This document shows, in pieces, positions 1-9,492 of a DNA stretch of 64,000 nucleotides (position 1 is the first letter of the stretch; the number at the start of each line of letters is the position of its first letter). Below the pieces are notes generated by a model. It ran no database searches and was not told where the DNA came from. It saw nothing but the letters and a program-made list of their open reading frames with translations. Location: contig NZ_VFML01000001.1 of assembly GCF_006715045.1 (NCBI RefSeq), positions 4,184,501 to 4,248,500 on the forward strand, read 5' to 3'. The position numbers and the translations under genes are program-made. This DNA is from Amycolatopsis cihanbeyliensis (lineage in GTDB: Bacteria > Actinomycetota > Actinomycetes > Mycobacteriales > Pseudonocardiaceae).

Positions 1-1
1 G

Positions 2-397
2 GTGCCAGGGCCGAACCTGGCGCTGGCCGGCCCGATCGTGGCCGAACTGGAGCATGCCGTGCTGCGCAGGCCGGCAACCATGCGCCCCCGCCCCTCGCGG
101 CTGGTGCTGTGCTGGTGGGCCGCGCTCGTGGCCAACGGCCTGCTGCTGGCGATCACCGTGGCCTGGCGATTCCGGGATGGCGTGCAGGCGCAGGCCGACG
201 GCGTGGTGCTGAACGCGCTGCTGGATCTCGCCGCCGCGACGCTCGCCGTGCTGACCGCGTTCCTGGTGCGCAGGCTCACCCTGCTGCTCGCCCCGATCGA
301 GGAGTCGGTGACCGGATCGCGCCCGTGGCGGGTGCTGAAGGTGACCGGCGCCCCCGACCCGGAGCGGCCCGAACGCCCCGCGACCGCCACCCGCTGA
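2..397 (+). CDS. DUF4328-like membrane protein, 3' part only
   Basis: The reading frame is already open at the window edge, so the start lies upstream and only the last 131 residues are visible. They begin with a Pro-Gly-Pro-Asn stretch and a short helix, followed by the Arg-Pro-Ser-Arg-Leu-Val motif and two hydrophobic segments (about residues 36-53 and 68-95), which is the arrangement at the C-terminus of DUF4328 membrane proteins. The function of that family is unknown. The tail is short, charged and rich in Pro and Arg. The gene converges on the P450 gene, with a small tandem repeat between them. Confidence 0.6.
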   Translation: MPGPNLALAGPIVAELEHAVLRRPATMRPRPSRLVLCWWAALVANGLLLAITVAWRFRDGVQAQADGVVLNALLDLAAATLAVLTAFLVRRLTLLLAPIEESVTGSRPWRVLKVTGAPDPERPERPATATR

Positions 398-411
398 TCC
401 CCAGCTCACCC

Positions 412-497
412 GGCGTGTTTGCGCCCCACGCGCGCGTGTTTGCTCCCGACGCGCGTGAGTTTGCCGCCCACGCGCGTGAGTTTGCCGTTCCCGTACG
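412..497. repeat. Degenerate tandem repeat between convergent genes
   Basis: Four imperfect copies of a roughly 20-base unit built on GCGTG(A)GTTTGC followed by a C-rich part and ACGCGC run head to tail between two convergent genes. The units differ by small insertions. No protein is encoded here. It may work as a transcription or chromosome-level element, or be a family of intergenic repeats; the sequence alone does not decide. Confidence 0.6.
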
Positions 498-509
498 CGA
501 GATGGCCGC

Positions 510-1676
510 TCAGGTGGTCACCGGGAAGGTGCGCAGCCCGCGGATGACGAACTCCGGGCGCCGCCGCGGGGTGCCCGCCGGCCGCAGCGTGGGCAGCCGC
601 CGGACCAGTGCCCCCAGCGCCGCGGCGATCTCCACCCTGGCCAGCGGGGCGCCGACGCAGTAGTGGATGCCGCCGCCGAAACCCAGGTGCGGGTTCGGGG
701 TGCGGGTGATGTCCAGTACGTGCGGCTCGGTGAACGCGGCGGGGTCGTGTGCGGCCGCACCGAGCAACGCGGCGATCTTCTCGCCCTCGGCCACCCGGTA
801 GCCTGCGATCTCCACCTCCGTGGTGGCGGTCCGCTCGAACAGCTGCAGCGGCGAGTCGAACCGGATCAGCTCCTCGACGGCCGTGCCGGCCAGCGTGGGG
901 TCGGCGACCAGCCGGTCCCACTGGCGGCGGTGCCGCAGCAGGGCGTGCACCCCGTTGCCGAGCACGTTCACCGTCGCCTCGTGTCCCGCCATCAGCAGGA
1001 GTACCGCGGTGGCCACCACCTCGTCCGAGGTCAGCTCGGCGGCCACCAGGTGGCTGATCAGGTCCGACCCCGGGTTCGTCGCCCGGTGCGCGGCGAGCTC
1101 CCGCAGGTAGCCAGCGAACTCCGTGGCCGCCCGCTCGGCGGCGTCCCGCCGGGCCTGGGGAACGCCGTACTCGTACATCTTCACGATCGCGCTCGACCAG
1201 GGCACCAGCCGCCGCCGGTCGGCGGGAGGAATGTCCAGCAACTCGGCGATCACCTCGACCGGCAGCGGGGCCGCGAGATGGTCGAGCAGGTCGGCGGAGC
1301 CGTCCTCGGCGATCCGCGCGGCCAGCCGCTCCACCATGCCGGCCGCGAGTTCCTCGACCCGCGGGCGCAGCCGCTCGACATGCCCGCGCTGGAACGCCCC
1401 GGACACCAGCCTGCGCAGGCGGGTGTGCGCGGGAGGTTCGCTCTCCAGCAGGGAGTTGCGATGCAGCAGGTTGAACGAGGCGAACCGCTCGGCAGGCCGC
1501 GCGTCGGTCCAGATCCGGCCCAGCCCGCGGTGCCGCAGTACCGCCGAGGCGGCGGCGTGGGAGACCGTCACCGCCAGGCCGAGGCCGGCGTGCCAGTGCA
1601 CCTCGCCCTCCCGCCGCAAGGCGGAGAAGCTGGGATACGGATCGGCGAGAAACGCCGGGTCACCAGGATCGAACAC
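510..1676 (-). CDS. Cytochrome P450
   Basis: Haem monooxygenase of about 388 residues, the usual size of soluble bacterial P450s. Visible landmarks are the I-helix motif AGHEAT (about residue 230), the K-helix ExxR in EELIRFDSP, and the haem-binding loop FGGGIHYCVG with the cysteine ligand at about residue 340. There is no signal peptide or membrane segment. The chosen GTG start gives VFDPGDPAFLADPY, the typical P450 N-terminus; a much longer open frame upstream overlaps the divergent gene and has no P450 character. No ferredoxin or biosynthetic cluster lies beside it, so the substrate cannot be inferred. Confidence 0.93.
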   Translation of the reverse strand: MFDPGDPAFLADPYPSFSALRREGEVHWHAGLGLAVTVSHAAASAVLRHRGLGRIWTDARPAERFASFNLLHRNSLLESEPPAHTRLRRLVSGAFQRGHVERLRPRVEELAAGMVERLAARIAEDGSADLLDHLAAPLPVEVIAELLDIPPADRRRLVPWSSAIVKMYEYGVPQARRDAAERAATEFAGYLRELAAHRATNPGSDLISHLVAAELTSDEVVATAVLLLMAGHEATVNVLGNGVHALLRHRRQWDRLVADPTLAGTAVEELIRFDSPLQLFERTATTEVEIAGYRVAEGEKIAALLGAAAHDPAAFTEPHVLDITRTPNPHLGFGGGIHYCVGAPLARVEIAAALGALVRRLPTLRPAGTPRRRPEFVIRGLRTFPVTT

Positions 1677-1794
1677 CCGACAACCATAGAATCGGCCGGG
1701 TTTCAGGGGAAGGAGCCCGTGATGCCCGCACCCGCCGGACCTCGCGCCGGCCGGGGTTGGGTAGCGTCTGCCGGACCAGGAACGAGGAGGCGAT

Positions 1795-2673
1795 ATGGGT
1801 AAGGGCGCCCGCAAAAAGGGGCCGAAGGCCGACCGCAAGCAGAAGAAGGTGCGCGACGTCTTCGTGGCGCAGCCGTTCGAGGGTCTTGCCGCGGAGCCCG
1901 AGCTGATCGCGCTGCGCGAGTTCGTGCCGTCCGCGACCGCCCGTCTGTCCCTTATCGACAGTCCGGATAGGACTGTCACGATGGGGACCGTGCTGCCGAT
2001 GGCCGCGGCCGCGTTCGTCCGCAACGACGGCGAGGTCTTCGTCGGTATGCAGGTGCAGACCCGTTCCTCGGACATCAGCAGGGACCTCGGTCGCTCGCTG
2101 CGCTGGGCGCTGCGGGCGGAGACCGGCGACGTGCTCAGCGCACCGGACACCACCGGCGAACCGGCCGATGGTGAGCGGCTGCAGGACCTCCTGGTCGCCG
2201 GCGCGCAGCTGGAGGTCGAGCTGCACCAGGACTTCTCCTGGTGGCTGCCGGAGGACACCGAGGCAACCGGGGACGTCGCGCTGTCCCTCGAGCGGGCCAA
2301 CGCGGCGATCATGCCGACCGAACGGCTCGGGAACGGGCTGTACTGGGTGGACGCCGGGGACAAGGCGCACCTGCGCTGGGTGCGGCCGGAACCGGAGGGC
2401 CGGCTGCTGCAGGCGCTGGCCCGGCTGTCCGCGAACGGCGAGATCGGGCTCGGCGAGGGTACCCGCTACGCAGGGTCGTTCCGCGCGCACGGCCTGCTGG
2501 TGCCGGTGTGGGACCTCGACGCCGAGGCGCACGCGCGGGAGTGGGCCGAGCCAGCCGAGCAGCTCGGCTCCCGGCTGGACGCGGCGCTGGCCTCGTTGGA
2601 GGACGAGCCGCTGAACGCCACCGAGCGGCGCGCCAGGGACGGGCTGCTCGGCAGGCAGCTCACTCTGCGATGA
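1795..2673 (+). CDS. DUF5926 family protein
   Basis: Protein of 292 residues with a very basic N-terminus (GKGARKKGPKADRKQKK) followed by a conserved body beginning RDVFVAQPFEGLAAEPELIA. This is the hallmark of DUF5926, a conserved actinobacterial family of unknown function that is sometimes named as a translocase-related protein without proof. The start is supported by GAACGAGGAGG a few bases upstream. The stop overlaps the start of the next gene (ATGA), so the two are probably translated together. No catalytic motif is evident. Confidence 0.8.
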   Translation: MGKGARKKGPKADRKQKKVRDVFVAQPFEGLAAEPELIALREFVPSATARLSLIDSPDRTVTMGTVLPMAAAAFVRNDGEVFVGMQVQTRSSDISRDLGRSLRWALRAETGDVLSAPDTTGEPADGERLQDLLVAGAQLEVELHQDFSWWLPEDTEATGDVALSLERANAAIMPTERLGNGLYWVDAGDKAHLRWVRPEPEGRLLQALARLSANGEIGLGEGTRYAGSFRAHGLLVPVWDLDAEAHAREWAEPAEQLGSRLDAALASLEDEPLNATERRARDGLLGRQLTLR

Positions 2674-3023
2674 TCCTGCACATCTGCCCGGCCGCCGACT
2701 GGGCCGCGGTGCCGCCCGGCGGCGAGTACCGGGCGGCCTCGCTGGACGAGGTCGGCTTCATCCACTGCTCCGACCGGGGGACCGTGCACCTGCCTGCGAA
2801 CCGGCTGTTCGCCGGGCGCACCGACCTGGTGGTGCTCGAGGTCGACCCGCACGGGTTGCCGGTGCGCTGGGAGCCGGGCGACCCGCCCGCGCCGGGCGAT
2901 CCCTGGTTCCCGCACGTCTACGGCCCGATCCCGCGGGCCGCGGTGCGCGCCGTGCACGAGTTCCCGCCGGGACCGGACGGCCGGTTCCGCCCGCCCGAAG
3001 CCGTCACCCGCTGGGCGGTCTGA
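2670..3023 (+). CDS. DUF952 domain protein
   Basis: Small soluble protein of 117 residues that matches DUF952 over its full length: HICPAADW at the start, EVGFIHCSD in the first third and FPHVYGPIP in the last third. The family has an unknown biochemical role and a fold related to ADP-ribosyl-transferring proteins has been proposed for it; I do not assign an activity. Its ATG overlaps the stop of the DUF5926 gene by four bases, showing translational coupling. Confidence 0.85.
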   Translation: MILHICPAADWAAVPPGGEYRAASLDEVGFIHCSDRGTVHLPANRLFAGRTDLVVLEVDPHGLPVRWEPGDPPAPGDPWFPHVYGPIPRAAVRAVHEFPPGPDGRFRPPEAVTRWAV

Positions 3024-3082
3024 GTCCGCTTGCGGTAACACCGCAGGTAGATTCTCGACCGAGAAGGGCAGAGAGGGGAACG

Positions 3083-3625
3083 GTGGTGCCTGGCGAGTTC
3101 ACGGACTTCGGCGAGTTCGTGGAAGCCAGCCTGCCCGGACTGCTGCGGTACGGCCATGCGCTGACCGGCAATCCGCACGACGCCGCCGACCTGGTGCAGA
3201 CCGTGCTGGAAAAGATCGGTTCCCGCTGGACACACGTCCAGCGCAAGACCGGTGACCCGCTCGCCTACATCCGGCGCTCCATGGCCAACGCGCATATCAG
3301 CAGGTGGCGCCGGGTGCGCAAGGAGAACCTGGTCGCGGAGCTGCCCGAGTCGCAGTCGTTCACCCCGGCCGACCCGTTCGAGCACGAACCGTTGTGGCAG
3401 GCATTACGCACCCTCCCGCCGAGGCAACGTGCGGTCATCGTGCTGCGTTACTACGAAGAACTGTCCGAGGCGGAGATCGCGGAGTCCCTCGGTGTCAGCC
3501 AGGGCACCGTGAAGAGCCAGGCAAGTAAGGCGATTGCCTCGTTGCGCACGAAGCTGCAGGCCGAGGAAGAGCCACCGGCCGCTGGGGATACAGCGCGCAA
3601 GGGGAGGGAAAGTGAGTTCGACTGA
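3083..3625 (+). CDS. SigE-family RNA polymerase sigma-70 factor
   Basis: ECF-type sigma factor of 180 residues. Region 2 spans roughly residues 10-75 (LLRYGHALTGNPHDAADLVQ) and region 4 roughly 105-160 with the helix-turn-helix LSEAEIAESLGVSQGTVKSQ. The conserved LPPRQRAVIVLRYYE links them, characteristic of the actinobacterial SigE family. A GAGAGGGG ribosome-binding site precedes two adjacent GTG codons; the first is used here. The gene overlaps the following membrane-protein gene by 14 bases, the usual layout for a sigma factor and a membrane-bound partner or regulator. The target promoters are unknown. Confidence 0.9.
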   Translation: MVPGEFTDFGEFVEASLPGLLRYGHALTGNPHDAADLVQTVLEKIGSRWTHVQRKTGDPLAYIRRSMANAHISRWRRVRKENLVAELPESQSFTPADPFEHEPLWQALRTLPPRQRAVIVLRYYEELSEAEIAESLGVSQGTVKSQASKAIASLRTKLQAEEEPPAAGDTARKGRESEFD

Positions 3626-4451
3626 CGAGGAGCTCGACGAGGAGCTACGCAGGCTGTTCGCCGATGAGCGGCTCGGCCTGCGGCCACGCGCGGATGCCGA
3701 GCAAGCGATCCTCGCGGGCGCGCGGCGCGTGCGCCGGCGCCGGGTACTGCTGACCAGCGGCGGCGGCACTCTCGCCGTGGCGCTGCTGGCCACGGGCACC
3801 CTGCTGCTCGGTGGCGAGTCCCCGACCCGCAACGCCGCCGCCCCCGCCACCACGGACGAGTCCACCAGCCTCGCGATCGAGGAGCCGGCGCCCCCGCCCG
3901 CGCCCACCGTGACCTCGACCGCCGCGCGCACGTCCGAGGAAACCACCGGTGGGCAGCGCTCCCGCAGCTCGTCACCGCCCGCGGAGACGCCCCCGGCCGC
4001 GACCGGAGCCTCCCCACGATTCGAGGGCTCGACGGTTGCCGGCACCGTGCTCGGCCCGGACGGCTACGGCGTGTTCAAGCTCGGCATGTCCACCGGCGAG
4101 GCGGAGGCCACCGGCCGGCTGGGCGAGAGCGTGCGGGCGGAGGCCGAGGGCTGCACGCTGTACGGCTTCACCGATGAGGGCCGCGCGGCCTCGCGGCTAC
4201 GCATCTCGGCGAGCAGCGGCCTGGTCGGGCTGTACCCCGGGGGTCCGGTGCGGACCCCGGAGGGGATCGGCGAAGGATCCACCCTGGCCGAGGTGCGGGA
4301 CACCTATCCCGCGCTGTCCGGGGACCAGGGCAGCTACTCGGCGCCCGCCGGGGAGGGCGCGGTCTACCGGATCGGCGTGGACCCGGACAAGCGGGTGGTG
4401 TCCCGTCTCGCGCTGGAGGCACAGCCGCAGCCCTGTGCCGGGCGCTCCTGA
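3612..4451 (+). CDS. Membrane-anchored protein paired with sigma factor, possible anti-sigma
   Basis: Protein of about 279 residues: an acidic, then Arg-rich cytoplasmic N-terminus (about 1-45), one membrane segment (VLLTSGGGTLAVALLATGTLLL), a long Ala/Pro/Thr/Ser linker, and an extracytoplasmic domain of about 140 residues ending in Pro-Gln-Pro-Cys. The GTG start lies inside the sigma gene and has GGGGAGGGAAA upstream. This topology and the overlap suggest control of the sigma factor, but I cannot see a zinc-binding anti-sigma motif, so the role is an inference. The outer domain is not recognised. The last codons form one arm of a terminator hairpin. Confidence 0.7.
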   Translation: MSSTDEELDEELRRLFADERLGLRPRADAEQAILAGARRVRRRRVLLTSGGGTLAVALLATGTLLLGGESPTRNAAAPATTDESTSLAIEEPAPPPAPTVTSTAARTSEETTGGQRSRSSSPPAETPPAATGASPRFEGSTVAGTVLGPDGYGVFKLGMSTGEAEATGRLGESVRAEAEGCTLYGFTDEGRAASRLRISASSGLVGLYPGGPVRTPEGIGEGSTLAEVRDTYPALSGDQGSYSAPAGEGAVYRIGVDPDKRVVSRLALEAQPQPCAGRS

Positions 4452-4473
4452 CTCACGCTCCCGGCACAGGGCT
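4429..4473. terminator. Hairpin terminator between convergent genes
   Basis: Perfect 14-base inverted repeat (AGCCCTGTGCCGGG and its complement) with a 17-base loop that contains the stop codon of the sigma-linked gene. It lies between that gene and the convergent ferritin gene and could stop transcription from both sides. There is no strong T tract, which is common for actinomycete terminators. Confidence 0.7.
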
Positions 4474-4497
4474 TCGGGGTTCGGGGTTCGGGCAGAG

Positions 4498-5049
4498 CTA
4501 CAGGGCGCCGCCCGCGACCGGCGGCATGGTCGGGTCGTCCCCGTCGTCGCCCACCGACTCGCGGTTCAGGAACTGCTCGACCTCGAACAGGTTGCCGTTC
4601 GCGCGCTTGAGCACGTTCAGCAGCGTGGACATCTGGGCGATCTCCTCGACCTGTTCCTTGAGGAACCACTGCATGAACTGCTCGCCCTGGTAGTCGTCCT
4701 CGGAGCGGGCGGCCTTGGCCAGCGTCTTGATATCCGCGGCGACCTCCTTCTCCTGAGCCAGCGCGAGCTCGAGCAGTTCGACGGCGTTGGAGAAGTCGTT
4801 GCGGACTTCGCCGGTCCCCGGAATCTCCACGTGGTGGTCGGTGTCCATCATGTACTGCACCAGCGCGAGTGCGTGGTTACGTTCCTCAATGGACTGCTTG
4901 TAGAAGTGCTTGGCGAGCCGCGGCAGGTCCTCGTTGTCGAACCACACCGCGAGTGCGACGTACTGCTGGGACGCGTTGAACTCGTTGTGCACCTGCCCCT
5001 GCAGGAGCTCGTAGAACTTCGAACGCGGTTGCTTCTTGGTGACGGCCAT
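4498..5049 (-). CDS. ftn: Ferritin (iron-storage protein)
   Basis: Non-haem bacterial ferritin of 183 residues that oxidises Fe(II) and stores Fe(III) in a 24-subunit shell in the cytoplasm. The four-helix ferroxidase residues are visible: Glu23, Tyr30, the ExxH pair Glu56/His59, and a glutamate in the ALAQEKEV helix. It resembles mycobacterial BfrB, including the extended acidic and proline-rich tail. The start MAVTKK is preferred over an ATG six codons upstream because family members begin near it. Two probable IdeR boxes lie about 97-150 bases upstream, a distance that fits activation rather than repression by iron-loaded IdeR. Confidence 0.93.
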   Translation of the reverse strand: MAVTKKQPRSKFYELLQGQVHNEFNASQQYVALAVWFDNEDLPRLAKHFYKQSIEERNHALALVQYMMDTDHHVEIPGTGEVRNDFSNAVELLELALAQEKEVAADIKTLAKAARSEDDYQGEQFMQWFLKEQVEEIAQMSTLLNVLKRANGNLFEVEQFLNRESVGDDGDDPTMPPVAGGAL

Positions 5050-5145
5050 ACCGAAAAGATACGCCATACCCGCACCGGATTTCCACTTTCAGGTAGTGAT
5101 GTGAACCCCATTCGTGTAGTATTTATAAGCCAAGGTAAAACTAAT

Positions 5146-5164
5146 TTCGCTTAGCCTTGCCTAC
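5146..5164 (-). promoter_or_regulatory. Probable IdeR/DtxR iron box upstream of ferritin
   Basis: Read on the minus strand this 19-mer matches the IdeR consensus TTAGGTTAGSCTAACCTAA at 14 of 19 positions, with the core AGG..AGGCTAA intact. It lies about 97 bases upstream of the ferritin start. With the second box nearby it forms a tandem pair, the arrangement known for iron-activated bfrB in mycobacteria. Confidence 0.6.
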
Positions 5165-5176
5165 TTGGGAAACGCA

Positions 5177-6421
5177 TTAATTAGGAAAGGCTAACTTCTC
5201 GGGGAGCGGCGCCCTGGCGATCGGGCAGGACATGCAGCGGGGACCGCCCCGGCCGGAGCCGAGCTCGGACCCGGCGATCCGCAGTACCTCGATCCCGGCT
5301 TGCTCCAGCCGGGCGTTCGTCTCGATGTTGCGCTCGTAGCCCACGACCACACCGGGAGCGACGGCGAGGGTGTTGTTGCCGTCGTCCCACTGCTCCCGCT
5401 CGGCGGTGACCGGGTCGAGCCCGGTGTCGATCACCCGCAGGCGGTCGATGCCCATCGCCTCGGCCGCGGCGGTGAGGAACGGTCGGGGGCCGTCCACCCG
5501 CAGGGCCTCCTTGCCGCCGTCCGCCTCGTCCGGGCGCAGCGTGTAGGCCACCAGTGACTCCCTGGCCAGCGGGTACATCACCACCGCGTCGGCACCGACC
5601 ATGGTGCACACGGTGTCCAGGTGCATGGTCGCCCTGGCCTGCGCGATCGGCACGGCCAGCACGGTGTGCGCGATGTCGTCGGCGAAGGCCGACCTGGCCA
5701 GCGCCTCCGCGCCCGCGGCCGAGGTGCGCTCGCCGACGCCGACGGCCAGCACGCCGGGGGCGAGCAGCAGGATGTCGCCGCCCTCGATGGGGGCGGAGTG
5801 GGCGCCGTAGGCGCGCACCGTGCCGAGGAACCGTGGGTGGTAGGCGTAGACGAGGTCCAGCAACGCGGTCTCCCGGTTGCGGGCGGGCATGGCCAGCGAG
5901 GAGATCGCTACCCTGTCCGCGATCCACGCCGAGGAGTCCCTGGTGAACAGCAGGTTCGGCAGCGGGTCCACGGCGAAGTCGTAGGGGTGGTTCATCTTCC
6001 GCACCAGCGAGGTGCCCTCCGCGGCCGGCAGCTCCTCGAAGGTCATGCCCGCCATCAGCACCTCGGCCAGCACGCCCGCCGGTACGCCGGACAGGTGCGA
6101 GCGCAGCGAGTCGGCGAGGTCGCCGCCCAGTCGCCTGCCGTCCACCGCCGCGTGCACCCCGGCCGCATGTGCCCGCGGGTCCTCCAGGGTGGCGCGCAGC
6201 AGCTCGGACAGCAGCAGTACCTCCACGCCGTGCCCGCGCAGCACCTCGGCGAACGCGTCGTGTTCCTCCTGGGCGCGGCCCACCCACGGGATGGAGTCGA
6301 AGAGCAGCTGGTCGTTGTTGCGCGGGGTCAGCCGTTTGAGCTCGGCGCCCGGCCGGTGCAGCAGCACCGAACGCAGGGGGCCGACCTCGCTGTCCACTCG
6401 GGGGGAGTTCGCTTGGTTCAC
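5177..6421 (-). CDS. arcA: Arginine deiminase
   Basis: Cytoplasmic enzyme of about 414 residues converting L-arginine to citrulline and ammonia, the first step of the arginine deiminase route. Family landmarks are FTRDSSAWI, the histidine-containing [35 protein letters not shown], and the catalytic cysteine near residue 396 in GGPRCMSCP. The GTG start giving [16 protein letters not shown] fits family length; a longer frame upstream does not resemble the family. No ornithine carbamoyltransferase, carbamate kinase or antiporter genes flank it, so it is an orphan arcA here. Its last codons contain one of the IdeR boxes that probably serve the ferritin gene. Confidence 0.93.
   Translation of the reverse strand: MNQANSPRVDSEVGPLRSVLLHRPGAELKRLTPRNNDQLLFDSIPWVGRAQEEHDAFAEVLRGHGVEVLLLSELLRATLEDPRAHAAGVHAAVDGRRLGGDLADSLRSHLSGVPAGVLAEVLMAGMTFEELPAAEGTSLVRKMNHPYDFAVDPLPNLLFTRDSSAWIADRVAISSLAMPARNRETALLDLVYAYHPRFLGTVRAYGAHSAPIEGGDILLLAPGVLAVGVGERTSAAGAEALARSAFADDIAHTVLAVPIAQARATMHLDTVCTMVGADAVVMYPLARESLVAYTLRPDEADGGKEALRVDGPRPFLTAAAEAMGIDRLRVIDTGLDPVTAEREQWDDGNNTLAVAPGVVVGYERNIETNARLEQAGIEVLRIAGSELGSGRGGPRCMSCPIARAPLPEKLAFPN
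5181..5199. promoter_or_regulatory. Second probable IdeR iron box, within the 3' end of arcA
   Basis: TTAGGAAAGGCTAACTTCT matches the IdeR consensus at 14 of 19 positions, with both half-site cores TTAGG and GGCTAAC. Its centre is 35 bases from the other box and about 140 bases upstream of the ferritin start. It overlaps the last codons of arcA, so the coding sequence doubles as a control region. Confidence 0.6.
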
Positions 6422-6559
6422 GCCTGCGAGCGTAATGAGTACCGCGGTCGGCCGGGGAGCCGTGAAACCCGACGGTAAGCCGCCGGAACCGCATGAACCC
6501 GCGCCCCCGACGTGCGATTCGTTGCGCACCTCGTCCTCCCGGGGCCCTGAACGCGCCGT

Positions 6560-7372
6560 TCAGGGCAGCCAGGTGACCCGGTCGCGCAGGAACGCGTAGC
6601 CGACGAAGGCGACCACGTCGAGCAGGGTGTGCGCGACGATCAGTGGCCACAGCCGGTTGGTGCGTTGCCACACTCTGCCGAATACCAGCCCCATTATCAG
6701 GTTGCCGACAAATCCACCGATGCCTTGATAGAGGTGATACGAACCGCGCAGGACGGCGGCGATCAGCAACGCCGAATTCTCCCCGCTGCCGAGCTGGCGC
6801 AGCCGGGTCAGCAAGTAACCCACGACGAGCATTTCCTCGGCGAAGGAGTTCCCGAATGCCGCCAGTGTCAGCGTGATCGGTCGCCACCATGTCTCGTCCA
6901 AAGTAGACGGCTGTACCGCGAGGTTGAGGCCGAGTTGCCAGCCGACGAGGTACAGTGCCAGGCCGGGAAGGCCGATCAGCGCGGTCAGGCCGACGCCAAG
7001 GCGGAGATCGCGGCCCGGACGCCGGCGATCGAGCCCGACCTCGGCCAGCCGCATGCCGCCGCGCACCAGCAGGTACGCCCCCAGCGCGCCCCAGCCGAGC
7101 AGTTGCACGACGCTGAGCAACTGCTTGAGCAGATCGATCAGATCCATCGTGGCCTGTGGCGCGTTGATCGCCACCCGCTGCTCGCCCAGCGGTTCCGGAC
7201 GTAACAATGCGTCCACAAGTGACAGCAGGCTGCGTACCCCGGACAGGCCGAGGGTGATCGCGAAAACGATGATCAGTTCGATGATCAGGACCCGCCGCCG
7301 GGCCGGGTCGTCGATTGGCTCGGGGGTGGCGGGCCGCTGCGGGGCGAGCCAGGCGGACAGGCGATGACGCAC
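6560..7372 (-). CDS. CPBP-family intramembrane protein (Abi/CAAX protease-like)
   Basis: Membrane protein of 270 residues with about seven hydrophobic segments. It carries the CPBP (type II CAAX prenyl endopeptidase-like) signature: the Glu-Glu pair at 179-180 in SFAEEMLVVGYL, a histidine in GSYHLYQG, and the final AHTLLD motif. The arginine that normally follows the Glu-Glu pair (EExxxR) is replaced by valine, so proteolytic activity is uncertain. The gene stands alone, divergent from the BCCT carrier. Members of the family act as membrane proteases or as immunity/abortive-infection proteins; no partner is visible here. Confidence 0.82.
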   Translation of the reverse strand: MRHRLSAWLAPQRPATPEPIDDPARRRVLIIELIIVFAITLGLSGVRSLLSLVDALLRPEPLGEQRVAINAPQATMDLIDLLKQLLSVVQLLGWGALGAYLLVRGGMRLAEVGLDRRRPGRDLRLGVGLTALIGLPGLALYLVGWQLGLNLAVQPSTLDETWWRPITLTLAAFGNSFAEEMLVVGYLLTRLRQLGSGENSALLIAAVLRGSYHLYQGIGGFVGNLIMGLVFGRVWQRTNRLWPLIVAHTLLDVVAFVGYAFLRDRVTWLP

Positions 7373-7574
7373 GATGGCAAGCTACCTCAGTCGAAGTATC
7401 ACCTGGTCAGAGGCTTCGGTGCGACATCGGCAGGGGTGGTTTGCGATAGTGGCTGATCGAAACGTTACCTATCGGGTCTACAGTCTTACGGACGCACAAG
7501 GAGGCCAGGCGACACGCCAAGGCGCGTAATGTCCGGTTGCGTAGCTCACTGCGGGGTGTCAGTCAGCGGCGCCG

Positions 7575-7646
7575 GGCGGGTCGCGGCCCGCCGTGGAGCC
7601 CTGGGGTGTCTGGCCGAATACCCGGCTCATCGGGCCCGGTGAGCCG
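7575..7646 (+). promoter_or_regulatory. Structured leader before the BCCT carrier gene
   Basis: Two hairpins can be drawn in the leader: GGCGGG/CCCGCC at 7575-7592 and a strong nested palindrome at 7623-7646 (CGGCTCA and TGAGCCG around CGGGCCCG). The second ends just before the ribosome-binding site AGGGAGGA. The full 7373-7666 gap holds no gene. The structure could modulate translation or act as a terminator/attenuator; I could not match it to a known riboswitch. Confidence 0.4.
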
Positions 7647-7666
7647 CAAACAGGGAGGACCGCCTC

Positions 7667-9394
<1,728 letters not shown>

Positions 9395-9414
9395 CAGCCG
9401 TCCCGAGAACGGCG

Positions 9415-9453
9415 AAAACGGGCCCCGGGTGCCGCGACACCGGGGCCCGTTTT
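9415..9453. terminator. Bidirectional rho-independent terminator
   Basis: AAAACGGGCCCCGG, an 11-base loop, then its exact complement CCGGGGCCCGTTTT. The A-rich 5' side and T-rich 3' side allow termination in both directions, between the BCCT gene and the convergent DUF2470 gene. Confidence 0.92.
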
Positions 9454-9492
9454 CCTTTCCGGTTGGTTCTACAGTGGATGGGGCGTGGCCGG

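Noticed and set aside
510..2363. A 617-codon frame extending the P450 far upstream
   Set aside because: The extension lies antisense to the DUF5926 gene, has no P450 character, and P450 homology starts at the GTG at 1676.
7373..7666. c-di-AMP (ydaO-type) riboswitch before the BCCT gene
   Set aside because: The conserved core of that riboswitch could not be recognised; only generic hairpins are seen.
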